Shown in pieces: positions 23,875 to 32,153 of a stretch of DNA of 35,667 nt. Both the position numbers and the translations under genes were made by a program. The stretch's first letter is position 1. Each line of letters starts with the position of its first letter. Under the pieces are notes generated by a model. That model worked only from the letters and a program-made list of their open reading frames with translations. It had not been told where the DNA came from and ran no database searches. Location of the stretch: assembly GCA_017535315.1 (NCBI GenBank), contig JAFXUD010000068.1:1-35667 (forward strand), given 5' to 3'. The DNA comes from Victivallales bacterium. GTDB lineage: Bacteria; Verrucomicrobiota; Lentisphaeria; Oligosphaerales; Oligosphaeraceae.

Positions 23875-24924
23875 CTAATCCGCATTCTCTTCGGTCTCTT
23901 CCGTTTTCTCCTCTTCCTCGCGATTGAAGAGAATCATATCAAAACGCAAAGTCCACTTTGTGGTCTTGTGCTCATAAACCAACAGCTCCTGCCGTCTCTG
24001 GGGAAGCTCCACCAAATTCGTTGTGCGGCCTGCTGCATCCCCCATACCAGGCTCCATATCCATGCCTGGTCCCATATTGTCCATGCCGCGTTTTCCACGC
24101 CTGCCTCTTCTTCCGCCACCCTCCATATCCATCTCCATGCCAGGCTCGCTCATACCTCCTCGACCCGAACTGGCACTGGAACCGCTGATGGCCGTATCCT
24201 TGATATCCTTTCCTATTTCGGTGGTCTTGTCATCGGCAATCAACTCAAAATACTTGAAGAAAAAGAGATTCTTGTCAGCCCGCGACATGAGGTTGATCAG
24301 GTTCTGTGCGGCAGCAGGCTTTGCAATGATGGTTAGTTCAATGGGAAGGAACTTATAGGAACCTTCATCCTGCTCCAGAATGCCTAGAGGCCTTGAGAGG
24401 TCCTCAAGGCTGTCAATCTTGGCCTTCACGCATGTCTCCAACACAATCTTGATGGCGGCAAGGTGCCTGAAAATAGAATCCAAGTCATCCTTGTTGGGCG
24501 GTTGTGTCGCTTTTGCGATGGCATCAAACGTGAAATACTCGCATTTGGAAGAATATTCGATGTTGTTATCCTCCAAAAAAGAGCGCATTTTTGCAAGCTC
24601 GTCCTTAAGAGTTCTAAGAGCCTCAATGGAGGTTTCAGGAACAGTATAATTCAACTGGAAGCGCTTCGTCAACTCTTGCTTCATCTGCTTAACCCCAGCC
24701 TCGGCAACTTTCTGATTCGTCTCCGCGATTTTGACGTTCTCGTCATTCAGTTTCAGGTTCTCCTTAGCCACATTGGCGAAATCCGTCATCTGCTTGGCAG
24801 CATTGTCCACTTGCGTTTTCTGCTTTCCTGCCGCCATGGAACAACATACGCCAACCGACAGTATCGCTATCACGCATACCAGCGTTATGAGCCAGAATCC
24901 CCAATTGTTTTTCAATAAGTCCAT
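23875..24924 (-). CDS. Amuc_1100-like PilO-type pilus-system protein
   Basis: A 349-residue protein with the architecture of Amuc_1100, the Akkermansia outer-surface protein related to PilO/PilN. One N-terminal span (about 9-28) is followed by a long coiled coil (35-90) and then two ferredoxin-like halves. The second half contains FLPIELTIIAKPAAAQNLIN and the strand FKYFELI at 224-230. A disordered insert (248-300, Met/Gly/Arg/Glu-rich) lies where Amuc_1100 also has an Ala/Pro-rich loop. The closing strand TLRFDMILFNR and the acidic tail echo the end of Amuc_1100. It should sit in the inner membrane and link PilM-PilN to the secretin. Homology is judged by eye from fold order and key strands. 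Confidence 0.82.
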   Translation of the reverse strand: MDLLKNNWGFWLITLVCVIAILSVGVCCSMAAGKQKTQVDNAAKQMTDFANVAKENLKLNDENVKIAETNQKVAEAGVKQMKQELTKRFQLNYTVPETSIEALRTLKDELAKMRSFLEDNNIEYSSKCEYFTFDAIAKATQPPNKDDLDSIFRHLAAIKIVLETCVKAKIDSLEDLSRPLGILEQDEGSYKFLPIELTIIAKPAAAQNLINLMSRADKNLFFFKYFELIADDKTTEIGKDIKDTAISGSSASSGRGGMSEPGMEMDMEGGGRRGRRGKRGMDNMGPGMDMEPGMGDAAGRTTNLVELPQRRQELLVYEHKTTKWTLRFDMILFNREEEEKTEETEENAD

Positions 24925-24994
24925 TATTTATCCTAGGTTTGTAAGGGTTTTCATTTGTTCCGTTGGATTATGGAAGGTCATCATGCCCCCAGAC

Positions 24995-27031
24995 TCAAGG
25001 CATCATCTCAGGTCCCATTTCGCCGCCACCGCCGCCAGAGCCCTTGCCAGACACCTTCAGATATTCGACAGGGACAGCCAGTTTCACCTGCATCCTGAAA
25101 TTGGAATAGTTCTTGAACTCATCGGAAAGGCTGTAGTAGGTGATGGCCGTAAGGGTTGGCTCGGCATCAAACAGAAGGCTCATGCGCAACGCGGCGATGA
25201 AGGCCTCCTCGGGCGTACTTCCAGAACTCTTCATCTCCTTTGCCATCAAATCATTGAGCGAAACCTTTGGCTTCGGCTTGGCTTCACCCTCATCCTCGCC
25301 GTTTCCCTCTTCTCCACCCTCTGGCGTCGGGACACTCTTTTCAACAGGGAATGGGAATTCAATCTCCTTGCCCAAGCGGAACGTCACCCCGCGCTTGTCA
25401 GGGGTCACGCTGGTGCCTGAAATCGTAAAGCCACCAATCGTCACAGTAGAACCAGAGGCTCCACCGCCACCGCCTTCGCCGCCAAAATCAGCGCCCGCAC
25501 CAAACATATCATCGCCTGGACCGAACATGTCACCCATCATGGCGTTTTCAGCAGCCTCCACATTGCTTTTCACCTCAAAGGGCTTCACCTCGCCTTCAAT
25601 TGGGCGAATGGATGTTATCCAAAGATTATCTGGCTTTATCCTATATATTTCATTGAGGATGGCAGGCAGTTTCGCCTGCCGTAACAGCAACTCGCCAATC
25701 GCCTCCGCCTCACTTTCACTGCTTGAAGCGGCCCCCATTGCATTCTTGATTCTATCGATGAAGGGTTTAACCTTGTCGTTCTTTATCTTGGCCAGTTTAA
25801 CATTATGGTCTTCATACTTTTTCGTCCTATTATTTATACCAAGCCATACAAAGAGAAGCATGAGAATCACCGAAACCATCGCCATCACAAAATAAGGCTT
25901 CTTCTTGTCAAAATTCTGCTGGCGACGGATGTTTGCAGGAATAAGACTCAATTCAATAGGGCATTGGGACGCATAGCGCAACCCCAAGCCGATGGCCTCG
26001 CTGAACATATGGCCAACCTCCACAAGTCTTTGCTTGTCAACAGTCGGCAACAGATTCACACACTTGAACGGGTTGAAATACTCTACTGGAATCCCCAGCT
26101 TCTCGGAGAAGAAGGTGTCGCAGTATGTGAGGATGGAACTACCACCCGTAATATACATCTTGGTCGGACGCGTCCCCTTCTGCTGCGAACAGTAGGCGTT
26201 TATCGTCCTGGTGATTTCACTCCAGAGGCGCGACATGACATTGCGGACTATCTTGGAGACATTTGCCGCCGTCTCTGACTCTGGCTCCGCGTAAGCACCA
26301 CCCAAGGCAACAAAGCCGTGATGTCGCTTAAGCTCCTCTGCCTCAGGCAACCCAATTCCGAACTCCTTGGCTATCTGCTGTGTGATGGTGTATCCTGCAA
26401 TCGGAATGGTTCTAGCGTAGAAGCGTTCGCCTTCGACAAAGATCAGGTTGGTTACCCTGCCACCAATGTTCAGGATGATAGCCGATTCGCCGTCATCCCC
26501 TATTCCGCAGGCTCGTGCCGTATTATAGCAGGCGGCAGAGGCGACGTCAATCAGAAGCGGCACGCACCCAACCTGGCTGATGGCCATCGTAAACTGATCG
26601 ACAATGTCATTCTTGATGACCACAGACATCAAATCAATGGAGTCATCGCTGGAATTGGAAATCAACTGGTAATCCCAAAGCACTTCGCTCAATTGGAATG
26701 GGATGTTCTGGGTCGCCTCAAACTCAGCCATCTGCTTGATCTTCTTCCTATCATAATTCATGAGGGGAAGCCTGTTGAAGCGGATGAGCGATGACTGGCC
26801 AGACATGCAAACCAATGCCTTATTCGCCGTGAAACCACCCTCCGCCAGCATCTGACGGAGCAATCCCGCGACAACCCCCATTCGGGTTCCCTCCGAAAGT
26901 TCCTCCTCGTATTCACGATAGGCGAATCGCGACAGGGAGACAGCGGCGTCAGCTCCCGTGAAATCAAATTCACACAGCTTAACACTGGTTGCGCCAATAT
27001 CAATGGCAAGTATTTTATCTTCTCTGGCCAT
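24995..27031 (-). CDS. PilM-PilN-like fusion protein (Amuc_1101-like)
   Basis: A 678-residue protein. Residues 1-365 form a PilM/FtsA-like actin-fold domain: IDIGATSVKLCEF at 10-22 (phosphate-1), the second phosphate motif ILNIGGRVTNLI at 186-197, and an adenosine-type motif YITGGSS at 293-299. A membrane span (379-399) follows, then a coiled segment and a PilN-like ferredoxin region (about 410-480). A Met/Gly/Asp insert (495-528) and an acidic Gly/Glu/Pro-rich segment (567-590) precede a further alpha/beta half (595-660) and a Gly-rich tail ending GPEMMP. Cytoplasmic PilM and membrane PilN are separate proteins in most type IV pili; here they are joined. It would couple the cytoplasmic ring to the envelope parts. 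Confidence 0.87.
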   Translation of the reverse strand: MAREDKILAIDIGATSVKLCEFDFTGADAAVSLSRFAYREYEEELSEGTRMGVVAGLLRQMLAEGGFTANKALVCMSGQSSLIRFNRLPLMNYDRKKIKQMAEFEATQNIPFQLSEVLWDYQLISNSSDDSIDLMSVVIKNDIVDQFTMAISQVGCVPLLIDVASAACYNTARACGIGDDGESAIILNIGGRVTNLIFVEGERFYARTIPIAGYTITQQIAKEFGIGLPEAEELKRHHGFVALGGAYAEPESETAANVSKIVRNVMSRLWSEITRTINAYCSQQKGTRPTKMYITGGSSILTYCDTFFSEKLGIPVEYFNPFKCVNLLPTVDKQRLVEVGHMFSEAIGLGLRYASQCPIELSLIPANIRRQQNFDKKKPYFVMAMVSVILMLLFVWLGINNRTKKYEDHNVKLAKIKNDKVKPFIDRIKNAMGAASSSESEAEAIGELLLRQAKLPAILNEIYRIKPDNLWITSIRPIEGEVKPFEVKSNVEAAENAMMGDMFGPGDDMFGAGADFGGEGGGGGASGSTVTIGGFTISGTSVTPDKRGVTFRLGKEIEFPFPVEKSVPTPEGGEEGNGEDEGEAKPKPKVSLNDLMAKEMKSSGSTPEEAFIAALRMSLLFDAEPTLTAITYYSLSDEFKNYSNFRMQVKLAVPVEYLKVSGKGSGGGGGEMGPEMMP

Positions 27032-27074
27032 AATGTTCCGTTATTATATTGCTGAATGGCTCACGGGTTGCAAA

Positions 27075-27686
27075 TCAATTCGTCTTCTCGAACTCGTAGT
27101 AGTCAAAGTCCATCGCAGCGAAAGGCGTCTTGCTCTTCGGAAGCAGGGCATTCGGGAAGGACTGCATCTTGTCCAAGGAATTATACCAGTTGTTCGGCAT
27201 ACTGTTGCTACGCTTTTCTTCACGGGCCACCCGAACTCCATCCACATAAAACTCCACATAGACGCTGATTTTGCCACTCTCGATGCGCTTTGAACGGAAA
27301 TAGCGCCTGAAGAACTTCGGAGAAACATACGCGCAGAGATTATGTCCACGCCCATCTTCCACATCCAAATAGGTGATGGCCTGCGTCAGCCCCGCCACTT
27401 TCCCCGTATCTATCTGGATGGCTACAAGCCAACGAACTTCCAGTTCGCCAATCCATTCCTTTTTGGACTTGCTGTCAAACTCGACATCCACACGGAACCA
27501 GCGTTCCTTGGCCCCCTGCGAACCACGCAGTGAATCCTTGAACTGGGGGGTCACCTGGTCTTTCAGATCAATTTTCTTGATCTTGATTTCAGCGCCTCCG
27601 CCTCCCTTCTGCGCATAAACGGGCAAAGCAAAGAAGACAACAGCCAAGATGACCATTGACCTGAACAACTGTTTCCTCATTGACAT
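27075..27686 (-). CDS. Amuc_1102-like secreted pilus-system protein
   Basis: A protein of about 203 residues with a signal peptide (about 1-25, ending VYAQK). A beta-rich domain follows with repeated strands such as RWFRVDVEFD, GELEVRWLVAIQI and KISVYVEFYVDGV. This fits an immunoglobulin-like fold, as I recall for Amuc_1102. It lies first in the cluster, the same place as in Akkermansia. The frame could open at 27695, but GAGGA touches that ATG and lies nine bases from the ATG at 27686, so the later start is preferred. It has no membrane span besides the signal peptide and should be periplasmic or exported. It is the only apparatus protein here without a Met/Gly insert, though it begins KGGGG after the signal. 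Confidence 0.75.
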   Translation of the reverse strand: MSMRKQLFRSMVILAVVFFALPVYAQKGGGGAEIKIKKIDLKDQVTPQFKDSLRGSQGAKERWFRVDVEFDSKSKKEWIGELEVRWLVAIQIDTGKVAGLTQAITYLDVEDGRGHNLCAYVSPKFFRRYFRSKRIESGKISVYVEFYVDGVRVAREEKRSNSMPNNWYNSLDKMQSFPNALLPKSKTPFAAMDFDYYEFEKTN

Positions 27687-27741
27687 AAGTAGCATTCCTC
27701 AGAGAATAATGTATGTTTTATCCTGTTTTTTGACCATTGAC

Positions 27742-27783
27742 ACGTCATATTCAATTTGCAAAAAAACAAAAACAATATGACGT
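27742..27783. other. 10-bp hairpin upstream of the pilus-like cluster
   Basis: ACGTCATATT (27742-27751) pairs with AATATGACGT (27774-27783) around an A-rich loop. It sits in the 176-base AT-rich space between floA and the first pilus-system gene, about 50 bases before the latter. It could be the floA terminator or part of the pilus promoter region. Confidence 0.5.
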
Positions 27784-27871
27784 AATTAACACTATACGCT
27801 CTCTTTTTTAATATTTCAAGAAGATTCCCCAACTTTTCTTGTAAAAAAGGCAAAAAACGCAGAAAAAAAAC

Positions 27872-28858
27872 TCATTGCCATTTGGTGTTAAAGGGTTCAA
27901 GAGGCAAAACTGGCACGGAATTTCCCATTCGCCCCGTATTCAAGGCGCTGGCCATGGAGGCTGGAATTGCAGCCTTTGAACTCTCAACCTGCCCCCGCAT
28001 CTCCATCGTCACGGATACCATCTCCTGCTTGGCCGCCCTAGCGTTCGCATGGCGCTGCGCCGCCTTCGCCTGAGCGATTCGCTTGTCCGCCGCCGCCTGC
28101 TCGGAGCGCAGACGTGCATTCACATTCTCCCCGACCTGAAGCTCTGAAATATCGACCGAGACGATTTCATACTGCAAGTTCTCATCCAGCTTCTTGGAAA
28201 GAATCTCACGCGTGATGATGCTCGGATCCACCAGAATGTCCCGATGCGATTCAGCACGACCGATGGCGGAGACAATCCCCTCGCCAACGCGTGCGATGAC
28301 CGTGTCGGCACCTGCCCCCCCTACCAGCTTGTCCAACCGTGTGCGAACCGTGATGTTCGCGATGACAATCAGCTTGACACCGTCCTTGGCCACCGCCTCA
28401 ATGCCATGCGGCTTCTCCCTGCCGACAGGCTGCGGACAGACCAGCACGACAGGCTTGACATGGGAATCCACGGCCGCCATCACGTCCCGCCCAGCCAGAT
28501 CAATCGCCGCTATCTGCTGAAAAGAAAGAGGCAGCCCTGCCTTGATGGCAGAAACGGACGCGGATACGACACGCGTCAAATTGCCGCCCGCCTGAATATG
28601 GTCCTCCAACATCTCGCACTCGACTGGAACCCCTGCACGCACAAGCACTTTAAGATTCTCAACGATGAACCGACGGTTCAGTTTCTTGAAATACATCCGT
28701 AAAAAATCACCATAGCCCACCTTGCAGCCAATTGCCTTCGCTTCCACAAGCAATCCAGTCGCCTGGATGCAAAAATTGGCCATCCAAAGCAAAATCCCCA
28801 GTACAACCAACACGAACAGGCCAACGATAATCAAAAGAAATGTAATTAGCAGATTCAT
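27872..28858 (-). CDS. floA: Flotillin-like protein FloA
   Basis: A 328-residue membrane protein of the FloA (YqfA) family, which organises functional membrane microdomains. A hydrophobic N-terminal hairpin (about 3-27) anchors it. The SPFH-like domain (about 30-230) includes KLNRRFIVENLKVLVRAGV and the AAIDLAGRDVMAAV segment. A helical, Ala/Glu/Arg-rich part (about 240-310) gives oligomer contacts. Length and order match the family. GGGAGG lies five bases before the ATG. It stands between the pilus-like cluster and the rpmH operon, all on the minus strand. A long hairpin and the terminator of the rpmH operon separate it from khpB, so it has its own promoter. The neighbouring pilus genes may or may not be related in function. 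Confidence 0.93.
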   Translation of the reverse strand: MNLLITFLLIIVGLFVLVVLGILLWMANFCIQATGLLVEAKAIGCKVGYGDFLRMYFKKLNRRFIVENLKVLVRAGVPVECEMLEDHIQAGGNLTRVVSASVSAIKAGLPLSFQQIAAIDLAGRDVMAAVDSHVKPVVLVCPQPVGREKPHGIEAVAKDGVKLIVIANITVRTRLDKLVGGAGADTVIARVGEGIVSAIGRAESHRDILVDPSIITREILSKKLDENLQYEIVSVDISELQVGENVNARLRSEQAAADKRIAQAKAAQRHANARAAKQEMVSVTMEMRGQVESSKAAIPASMASALNTGRMGNSVPVLPLEPFNTKWQ

Positions 28859-28923
28859 TCATCCTCCCAGGCCTGAAAAGCGGATTTCATAGTGGAAACA
28901 AGTACACCAAAGAGGTGATTTTC

Positions 28924-28997
28924 AGAGGTAATGTCATAACTAGCGCGAAATGCACCCATTTCTTGGCGCATTTCGCGCTAGTTATGACATTACCTCT
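28924..28997. repeat. Perfect 30-bp hairpin of GAGGTAAT type, copy B
   Basis: Bases 28924-28953 and 28968-28997 are perfect inverted repeats of 30 bp around a 14-base loop. The outermost arm, GAGGTAAT/ATTACCTC, is identical to the hairpin at 6092-6143, and 14 of the first 17 positions agree. It lies between the terminator of the rpmH operon and floA. A stem this long without a mismatch is unusual for a terminator and suggests a cruciform-forming or mobile palindromic element. Confidence 0.9.
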
Positions 28998-29009
28998 TCA
29001 AAGACGCAA

Positions 29010-29036
29010 AAAGGGCCAAAGCACCTTTGACCCTTT
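29010..29036 (-). terminator. Terminator of the rpmH-rnpA-yidD-yidC-khpB operon
   Basis: On the minus strand AAAGGGTCAAAG (29036-29025) pairs with CTTTGGCCCTTT (29021-29010). A single G-U pair exists only in the minus transcript, and TTTTT follows. It lies 14 bases after the khpB stop. The strand-specific wobble supports the minus direction. Confidence 0.85.
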
Positions 29037-29050
29037 TAATATCCACAATT

Positions 29051-29608
29051 TTATTGTTCTTTCAACTTGACCGTGATTTTTTTCCCGCGGTTCACGTCAG
29101 CCTCCGCATCGCTGATTGTCTCCACATCGGGGTCATTCTCAAGAGTCACATGGATGATGCGGCGTTCAGCGGGACTGTACGGACCTATGACACGCGCCTT
29201 GCCCAACTTCTTGACCTCTTTCGCGATGTCCTTCGCCAAAGCCTCCAGCCTGGAAATCTCCTCGCGAGGAAGCCGACCATGTCGCTCCACCTCTTTCGCG
29301 GGAGCCTCGACGCAATAACCATCGACGTCAATGGTGAACCATGGCACGCGCCCCTTCTCCTCCATGTTGCTGACGATCCTGTTCAGGATGAGCTCCAGGC
29401 ACTCCAGCGTCTGGCCATGCTTTCCAATGAGCCTTCCCGCATCCTCGCTGGCGACCAGAAGCTTGTTTTCGCCAGCATTATCCGAGATGGTCACCTGCGA
29501 TTGCACATCCAGCATCTCCAGCATCTTCGTTAGTGTCTGAACGGCTTTCTCCGAAAAAACCACCTTTTCACTGCCCTGATTGTCGGCTAGTTCTGTTGTT
29601 TCCGTCAT
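29051..29608 (-). CDS. khpB: KH/R3H RNA-binding protein KhpB (Jag)
   Basis: A 185-residue RNA-binding protein. A KH domain has GRLIGKHGQTLECL (about 63-76, the GxxG loop is GKHG). An R3H domain follows, with ERRIIH (about 149-154) and the closing strand RGKKITVKL. The N-terminal Jag_N domain present in many Firmicutes is missing; the protein begins with a short acidic leader. In other bacteria KhpB works with KhpA on many RNAs and lies next to yidC, as here. It is the last gene of the operon. No clear Shine-Dalgarno sequence precedes the ATG; 35 bases separate it from yidC. Confidence 0.93.
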   Translation of the reverse strand: MTETTELADNQGSEKVVFSEKAVQTLTKMLEMLDVQSQVTISDNAGENKLLVASEDAGRLIGKHGQTLECLELILNRIVSNMEEKGRVPWFTIDVDGYCVEAPAKEVERHGRLPREEISRLEALAKDIAKEVKKLGKARVIGPYSPAERRIIHVTLENDPDVETISDAEADVNRGKKITVKLKEQ

Positions 29609-29643
29609 AGTTCAAATCCAATTATTCGCTGCGGTTGAATCGG

Positions 29644-31458
29644 TCACTTCTTTGCGGAAACCTGCACAGGAACCGCCACTGGCGGCACCAGCTTGTTCGT
29701 CAAGTAGGTCTGCAGGATGCCAAGAATATAGCTAACCGAAAGGTAAAGTGTCAATGCGGAAGGCATGCCGTAGAAGAGCACCATGAAGAATATCGTCATG
29801 AAACTCATCATCTTCGCCTGCTGCGGATCGGGATTCGGCGTCATCTTCTGCTGGAAATACATCGTCAACCCCATGAGCAAGGCGAGGGGGCGAATGGGAA
29901 TCGCCTCTGGCGAAAAACTCAGGGTATCAGGCATCGAAAGATCGTAAGCCCACAGAAAGGATGCGTGCCGCATCTCGATGGCGTTGCGGAAAGTGTTGAA
30001 CAAGGCAAAGAAAACGGGAATCTGGAGCAACATCGGCAAACAGCCTCCCAACTGGCTCACATTGTTCTTCTTAAAAAGCTCCTGCTGCTTGCGGTACATC
30101 GTCTGCGGATCGTCCTTGTACTTGGCGCGAATCTCATCCAGCTCGGGCTTCAATGCCTGCATCTTGCGCATAGAGACCGTACTCCTGTGCGACAACGGCC
30201 AGAAAATAATCTTGACCAGAATCGTGAGGATGATGACAGCCATACCGTAGCCAATGCTCTTCGGAAACCTCTGGCTAATAAAAACCAGCATACGAAGAAG
30301 CATACGGCTGATCCAGCGCATCCAGGCGGGGCGCCAGAAGAAGAAACGGTCCATCTCCATGACCGCCTCCAGACCATTTCTGTAACTACAAAGCCGTTCG
30401 AACATCTTGGGGCCCGCGTAAGCCACCACACTCCATTCCTGCATCTTTCCAGGCTCAAGCATGACAGTCGGGAGAATGGCACGGACATGGTAGCGAGCCT
30501 CTGGTCGGGTCTCAACCCCTTCGCGATACGCACTTGGAACCGCTGCGCACTCGACACCCGCAAACGGCGAATCCTTCAGCCAGAACGCCATGAGAAAATA
30601 CTTGGAATGAACGCCAGCCCAGCTACACATCGTGGTCTCAAGAGCCATGCGTTCCTCGGGCTTCATCTTGGCAAGTGCCTTCAAGTTGAAGTCCTTCGTC
30701 TTGCCATTCGTAAAGATACTCAGGCCACCTGCAGCCTCACCGCGCCCCGCCTTGCGTTCTGGGGCAACAGAAGTCGGCATCGCGGAGCCTTCCAGTTTGT
30801 ACCCCTGCAAGGAGATATTCTCCTCTGACAGATTACTGATCTGCACCTTGTACTCAAGTTCATAAGGCCTGCCCTCGACAGCCGTCCAACTCTCCATTAC
30901 CTTCAACTTGCCATCTTCGCTCACGCGCGTTAGAAAGAAGGTCCGATTCTCGTCCCTGTTTGCATCTTTAGCGGAAAAGGCCCCTGGAGCTGTCAGAGCC
31001 AGAAAGGGGTAGTCGTAGTTCGCCAGTTGCACAGGCTCCGCTTTGTCATCAGGATTCTTCTGGAGTTCCTGAAGGTACTGGTCAAGTGTGATGGAGAGGA
31101 TGCCGCTACCGTCCTCGGCAACATCGGCCTTCAGTCCATCCTGTTGTGCCAAACGGCACACTACCCTCTCGGTCTTGGGATGCGGAACTAGTACATCGTT
31201 GTAAAATATCGAAGCAGCCTGGGCTTGCTCATCTGCCTTTTGGACAGGGGTGGATTGCGCGGCAGTCGATGCCTCCTTAGCCGTTTGCGCTGGCTGGTTA
31301 GCCTCGTTGTTTTCGACAGTCTGCTCTGCAGGCTGATCAGGCTCCTGCGGCAGGTTCTGCGGCACACCTGGCTTGAAGTAGAAAATAAGCACAAAGGCCA
31401 ACAGGGATACGCTCACGCCTATCCAGGTCACACTGTCATAGTTGCTTTTGCTTTTCAT
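29644..31458 (-). CDS. yidC: Membrane protein insertase YidC
   Basis: A 604-residue Gram-negative-type YidC that inserts and folds inner-membrane proteins. Span 1 (about 9-27) is followed by a Gln/Ala/Glu-rich linker (about 35-85) and a large periplasmic beta domain (about 90-370). The conserved insertase core (about 385-600) has five spans, the cytoplasmic arginine in FWPLSHRSTVSMRKMQ, and the helical hairpin ALKPELDEIRAKYKDDPQTM. The C-terminus lacks the long basic tail of some homologues. The gene follows yidD by about 38 bases and has no visible Shine-Dalgarno sequence. The periplasmic domain and overall length match Gram-negative rather than Gram-positive YidC. Confidence 0.97.
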   Translation of the reverse strand: MKSKSNYDSVTWIGVSVSLLAFVLIFYFKPGVPQNLPQEPDQPAEQTVENNEANQPAQTAKEASTAAQSTPVQKADEQAQAASIFYNDVLVPHPKTERVVCRLAQQDGLKADVAEDGSGILSITLDQYLQELQKNPDDKAEPVQLANYDYPFLALTAPGAFSAKDANRDENRTFFLTRVSEDGKLKVMESWTAVEGRPYELEYKVQISNLSEENISLQGYKLEGSAMPTSVAPERKAGRGEAAGGLSIFTNGKTKDFNLKALAKMKPEERMALETTMCSWAGVHSKYFLMAFWLKDSPFAGVECAAVPSAYREGVETRPEARYHVRAILPTVMLEPGKMQEWSVVAYAGPKMFERLCSYRNGLEAVMEMDRFFFWRPAWMRWISRMLLRMLVFISQRFPKSIGYGMAVIILTILVKIIFWPLSHRSTVSMRKMQALKPELDEIRAKYKDDPQTMYRKQQELFKKNNVSQLGGCLPMLLQIPVFFALFNTFRNAIEMRHASFLWAYDLSMPDTLSFSPEAIPIRPLALLMGLTMYFQQKMTPNPDPQQAKMMSFMTIFFMVLFYGMPSALTLYLSVSYILGILQTYLTNKLVPPVAVPVQVSAKK

Positions 31459-31496
31459 TTATTATGATTAGTTATGCAATAATCAAGGAATTTGAA

Positions 31497-31757
31497 TTAC
31501 CCGTTCCGTTTCGGGGGAACAGGGTCATACAAGGAACCGTGATAAAAAGGGTGACAACGCGCGATGCGCCACACCGTCAGCAGACCGCCTACCACCACGC
31601 CGTGTATCGTCAATGCCTGCTTCGCATATTCCGAACAGGTCGGCTCAAAACGGCAGCAACGTGGCTTAAGCGGCGAAAGGCACTTCTGATAGAACACAAT
31701 AACCTGACAAAGCAATCTACGGGGCAAAAGCCAAATCGTTTTCATCAGGCTGGTCAT
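31497..31757 (-). CDS. yidD: Membrane protein insertion efficiency factor YidD
   Basis: An 86-residue YidD. It helps membrane protein insertion beside YidC, although its mechanism is unknown. The family signature is complete: FYQKCLSPLKPRCCRFEPTC, SEYAKQALTIHG, and WRIARCHPFYHGSLYDPVP, with four conserved cysteines. The start lies two bases after the rnpA stop. A perfect AAGGAGG inside the last codons of rnpA, six bases from the ATG, provides its ribosome site, so the two are coupled. Confidence 0.96.
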   Translation of the reverse strand: MTSLMKTIWLLPRRLLCQVIVFYQKCLSPLKPRCCRFEPTCSEYAKQALTIHGVVVGGLLTVWRIARCHPFYHGSLYDPVPPKRNG

Positions 31758-31758
31758 A

Positions 31759-32142
31759 TTAGGCCTCCTTGAAAGCCCCGTCTAGCAGATTCTGCACAGC
31801 CCGTTCTGCGTCCTCCAGCACCTCATCCAGCTTGGCTGAAAGCATCCTGTGCCTTGGAATGAACACAACCCAGGCAGCTGGAAGCCAAGGAAAGAGGCGG
31901 TGGTACACCTCCCGAAACAGCCGTCGTGCGCGATTGCGCTCGACAGCCAGCTTCGAGTAGCGTCTGGAGATTGAAAAAGCCGCCCTTCCTATTCCGTCAG
32001 GCGGCAGTTCCAAAATATTCACAACGCAATATCTGCCTGCGAATGAATGACCTTTCGACCGTACAAGGGTAAACTGATCCTGGCGGTTCAACCGAGCCTT
32101 CCAGCCATCAATGCCTGCCTGCGGTGTCTCCTGGTCATCCAT
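31759..32142 (-). CDS. rnpA: Ribonuclease P protein component
   Basis: A 127-residue protein cofactor of RNase P, which matures the 5' end of tRNAs. The RNR signature is present (SRRYSKLAVERNRARRLFRE). FTLVRSKGHSFAGRY at the N-terminus and WVVFIPRHRM match the usual strands. It begins 11 bases after rpmH and ends two bases before yidD. The N-terminal 20 residues are more acidic than usual. The RNA subunit gene is not in the window. Confidence 0.95.
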   Translation of the reverse strand: MDDQETPQAGIDGWKARLNRQDQFTLVRSKGHSFAGRYCVVNILELPPDGIGRAAFSISRRYSKLAVERNRARRLFREVYHRLFPWLPAAWVVFIPRHRMLSAKLDEVLEDAERAVQNLLDGAFKEA

Positions 32143-32153
32143 TAAAACAACGA

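Noticed and set aside
29635-30828. A 397-codon plus-strand frame
   Set aside because: It is opposite yidC, whose protein is unmistakable.
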